A stretch of 64,000 nucleotides of DNA from Dyella_A sp035685805 (lineage in GTDB: Bacteria; Pseudomonadota; Gammaproteobacteria; Xanthomonadales; Rhodanobacteraceae), in assembly GCF_035685805.1 (NCBI RefSeq), contig NZ_DASSAB010000038.1, positions 197,270-261,269 on the forward strand. The letters run 5' to 3'. This document shows, piece by piece, positions 62,647-64,000 of this stretch (position 1 is its first letter; every line of letters starts with the position of its first letter). The position numbers and the translations under genes were made by a program. Under the pieces are notes generated by a model that was given only the letters and a program-made list of their open reading frames with translations, did no database searches and was not told the DNA's origin.

Positions 62647-63310
62647 CGCCATCGCCGCCGCTCTGAGGCGGTTTACGGTGGGATGCCGCGTCCTGCGGCC
62701 GACACGCCGCCCGACCGCCTGACCAGACCCGGCACATGTCATTCGCGCCGCTGCCCGCGCAAGCGGCAGCGACGGGACGCAAAGCTGACGGTCGCCGCGA
62801 CCGTGGGAGTGTCGAGTCATGCGCAGGCGACACCCGCCGGTTATCCCGGGGAGCTCCCTGCTGGCGGCGCACGGTGGCGGAGATGCGCGCCGGTGCGGCG
62901 GGTCGAAGCCATTCCTGCGGGCGCCGGGAGCTTCGGGCTCGCTGCGCTCATGCCGCCGACCGGCGCCGTCTCACGGCGCGCGTGCGGCGTTGCGGACATC
63001 CATTACGGTAGGCAGGGGCGATCTGAGGTTCAGGCCGGCGGTGACCCGGACGGGGCGGGGCGTCGGCGCACGCGGCCCCGGACAGACAGCGTACTCGCGA
63101 CGCTGGAATCGCTGCGGACTCCTCGTGCGCGCGCCTGTCGTGCCGGTCCCTGGCAGCGACCGGCCGGTCTGCGGCGCACCTGCCGAGGGGTGACGCCGCA
63201 GAGCCATTCTCTTGCGGCGACCGAAGCTGCCCGGTCGCACGCTCGGCCGGCGCGGTCTCCGTGGCCGGCCCTTCCGGCAGCGCCAGCCCGACCAACGAAT
63301 GGAGCAACCC
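62647..63310. other. gene-free region with structured element (664 bp)
   Basis: No open frame on either strand has family similarity or a ribosome site, and the frames present look like random GC-rich translations. The only notable content is a cluster of three or four stable hairpins at 62749-62833 around GGGACGCAAAGC. This is the longest unexplained stretch in the window and the 5-prime side of the heme-oxygenase-fold gene. Confidence 0.5.
62749..62833 (+). ncRNA. structured RNA candidate with c-di-GMP-I-like core
   Basis: The element begins with a hairpin CGCTGCC / GGCAGCG (62749-62755, 62765-62771) whose inner GC pairs are capped by a GCAA tetraloop. Next comes GGGACGCAAAGC (62774-62785), matching 12 of 13 bases of the c-di-GMP-I riboswitch consensus GGGACGCAAAGCC. 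Two more stems follow: ACGGTCG / CGACCGT (62788-62804) and GTGTCG / CGACAC (62809-62833). The required 5-prime GGCAAACC segment is not seen. It is therefore either a diverged riboswitch or an unrelated structured RNA. The next gene begins about 480 bases downstream. Confidence 0.3.
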
Positions 63311-64000
63311 ATGACCAAGCATTTCGAACGCACCGGCCCCCTCGCCGAACTGTCCAGCTACCCGCAATGGGCGCAGGACATGGTGGCCGACTGTGAAAGC
63401 ACCAAGAAGCGCGTGCTCGACCACGAGATCTGGAAGCTGATGATGAACCTGCGACTGGACGACGCATCCACCGCCAACTTCATGATGGGCCTGTGGCCCT
63501 TCATCGAGCGTTTCCCGGGTTTCATGGCACTGAACCTGCTCAAGACCCGCTACGGCCGCAGCCCCGGCGACAACCTCGCTCGGCGCTGGCTGGTACGCAA
63601 CATCCGGGTGGAGCAGAACCACGCCGAGTACTGGCTGAACTGGGCGGAAGGTGCGGGCGTGCCGCGCGAGGAAGTGTTGAATGGCATGGCGCCGCACGGC
63701 ACACAGGTGCTGGCCAACTGGTGCGAGGAGATCAGCAGCCACGGTTCGCTGGCGGCGAGCATCGCCGCGACCAACTATGCGGTCGAGGGCGCGACGGGCG
63801 AGTGGTCGCGGCTGCTCCATGACAGCCCCGAGTATGCGGAGCGCTTCCCGCACTCCATCCGCAAATCCGCGCTGCGCTGGCTGCAACTGCATGCGGCCTA
63901 CGACGACACCCATCCATGGGAAGCATTGGAGATTGTCTGCACTCTGCTTGGAACTTCGCCGTCCGTCGGCGAAATAGCGCACATCAGCGAATGCATCCAG
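63311..64000 (+). CDS. heme-oxygenase-fold (TenA/PqqC-like) iron enzyme, cut by window end
   Basis: The first 230 residues are visible; the gene continues beyond the window. GGAG lies six bases ahead of ATG 63311. The all-helical sequence has IRVEQNHAEYWLNWAEG (E-x-x-H), SIAATNYAVEGATGEWS (Glu) and LHAAYDDTHPWEALEI (D-x-x-H), the spacing of metal ligands in heme-oxygenase-like diiron oxidases and TenA-like proteins. MMGLWPFIERFPGFMALNLL supplies an earlier helix. Such enzymes oxidatively cut or desaturate small amino-acid-derived or fatty substrates. The ligand set suggests iron rather than the thiamin or PQQ site. Confidence 0.8.
   Translation, partial: MTKHFERTGPLAELSSYPQWAQDMVADCESTKKRVLDHEIWKLMMNLRLDDASTANFMMGLWPFIERFPGFMALNLLKTRYGRSPGDNLARRWLVRNIRVEQNHAEYWLNWAEGAGVPREEVLNGMAPHGTQVLANWCEEISSHGSLAASIAATNYAVEGATGEWSRLLHDSPEYAERFPHSIRKSALRWLQLHAAYDDTHPWEALEIVCTLLGTSPSVGEIAHISECIQ

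Noticed and set aside
62683..63396. Plus-strand frame of 237 codons across the 62.7-63.3 kb gap
   Set aside because: Residues are Arg/Pro/Ala-rich without periodicity or motifs, and it runs out of frame into the well-supported gene starting at 63311.
63311..64000. PqqC for the PQQ glucose dehydrogenase at 53349
   Set aside because: The ligand pattern (ExxH, Glu, DxxH) fits a metal-dependent heme-oxygenase-fold oxidase, and no other pqq gene is visible.

Overview
The window is a GC-rich (roughly 70 %), densely packed chromosomal segment of a gammaproteobacterium. Gene content and codon use point to Xanthomonadales/Lysobacterales, most likely Rhodanobacteraceae (Dyella/Rhodanobacter/Luteibacter-like). 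That placement is inferred from family resemblance (YajQ, the aroG leader, a XagAB-like pair, an S45 acylase, YbdK-type ligase), not from a search. I saw no rRNA, tRNA, CRISPR array, insertion sequence or prophage. About 60 protein genes are supported. Many neighbours overlap by GTGA/ATGA, and two convergent pairs share a palindromic CTAG stop.

Layout. 0-9.7 kb: a DUF4386 fragment, secreted NTF2-like proteins, MsrA, a Tat-exported class A beta-lactamase, an MBL-fold hydrolase, a TfoX-N protein, nitronate monooxygenase, a Cache-HAMP sensor with no output domain paired with a small PATAN/DUF8082-like protein, and a Nu-class GST. 9.7-14.3 kb: an MBOAT/SGNH acetylation pair, a tautomerase, and an OsmC protein overlapping an AraC regulator interrupted by an in-frame stop. 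14.4-21.5 kb: amidohydrolase, acyltransferase 3, rhomboid, a lipid-kinase/phosphoesterase pair, a histone H1-like protein and a Gly/Tyr/His-rich lipoprotein with a strong terminator. 21.6-31.7 kb (mostly minus strand): SH3 protein, TrxC, a CINC thioredoxin-like protein, an S10 peptidase, an FKBP lipoprotein, a GT2/TPR-barrel exopolysaccharide pair, MsrB, an APC permease and a Rieske oxygenase. 31.8-36 kb: NERD-UvrD helicase, diguanylate cyclase, DUF2236 protein. 36.2-37.5 kb: DAHP synthase behind an aromatic-residue leader peptide and attenuator. 37.5-49 kb: OsmC, GNAT, DUF1345, YajQ, YhiN-type flavoprotein, beta-hydroxyacid dehydrogenase, YaiI, PhzF, S45 acylase, an aspartic-protease-like protein and nitroreductase. 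49-64 kb: FdhF/YdeP molybdo-enzyme, a V4R-like Cys-rich protein, SDRs, PQQ glucose dehydrogenase, an ATP-grasp/GCS2 ligase pair, a cNMP/thioredoxin-reductase-like fusion, YjjG, MAPEG, and a heme-oxygenase-fold enzyme cut by the window end.

Themes. Thiol and peroxide defence recurs (MsrA, MsrB, TrxC, CINC thioredoxin, two OsmC, GST, TrxR-like fusion). So does cell-envelope polysaccharide work (MBOAT/SGNH, acyltransferase 3, GT2/barrel), alongside cyclic-di-GMP or related signalling (GGDEF enzyme, YajQ, Cache-HAMP sensor). The most informative non-coding element is the aroG attenuator. Its leader peptide carries Tyr-Val-Trp-Phe-Tyr-Gly-Tyr, and a 1:2 / 2:3 / 3:4 set of complementary segments can be read directly. 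The least explained region is 62647-63310, which has no gene and contains a compact structured element resembling part of a c-di-GMP-I riboswitch core.
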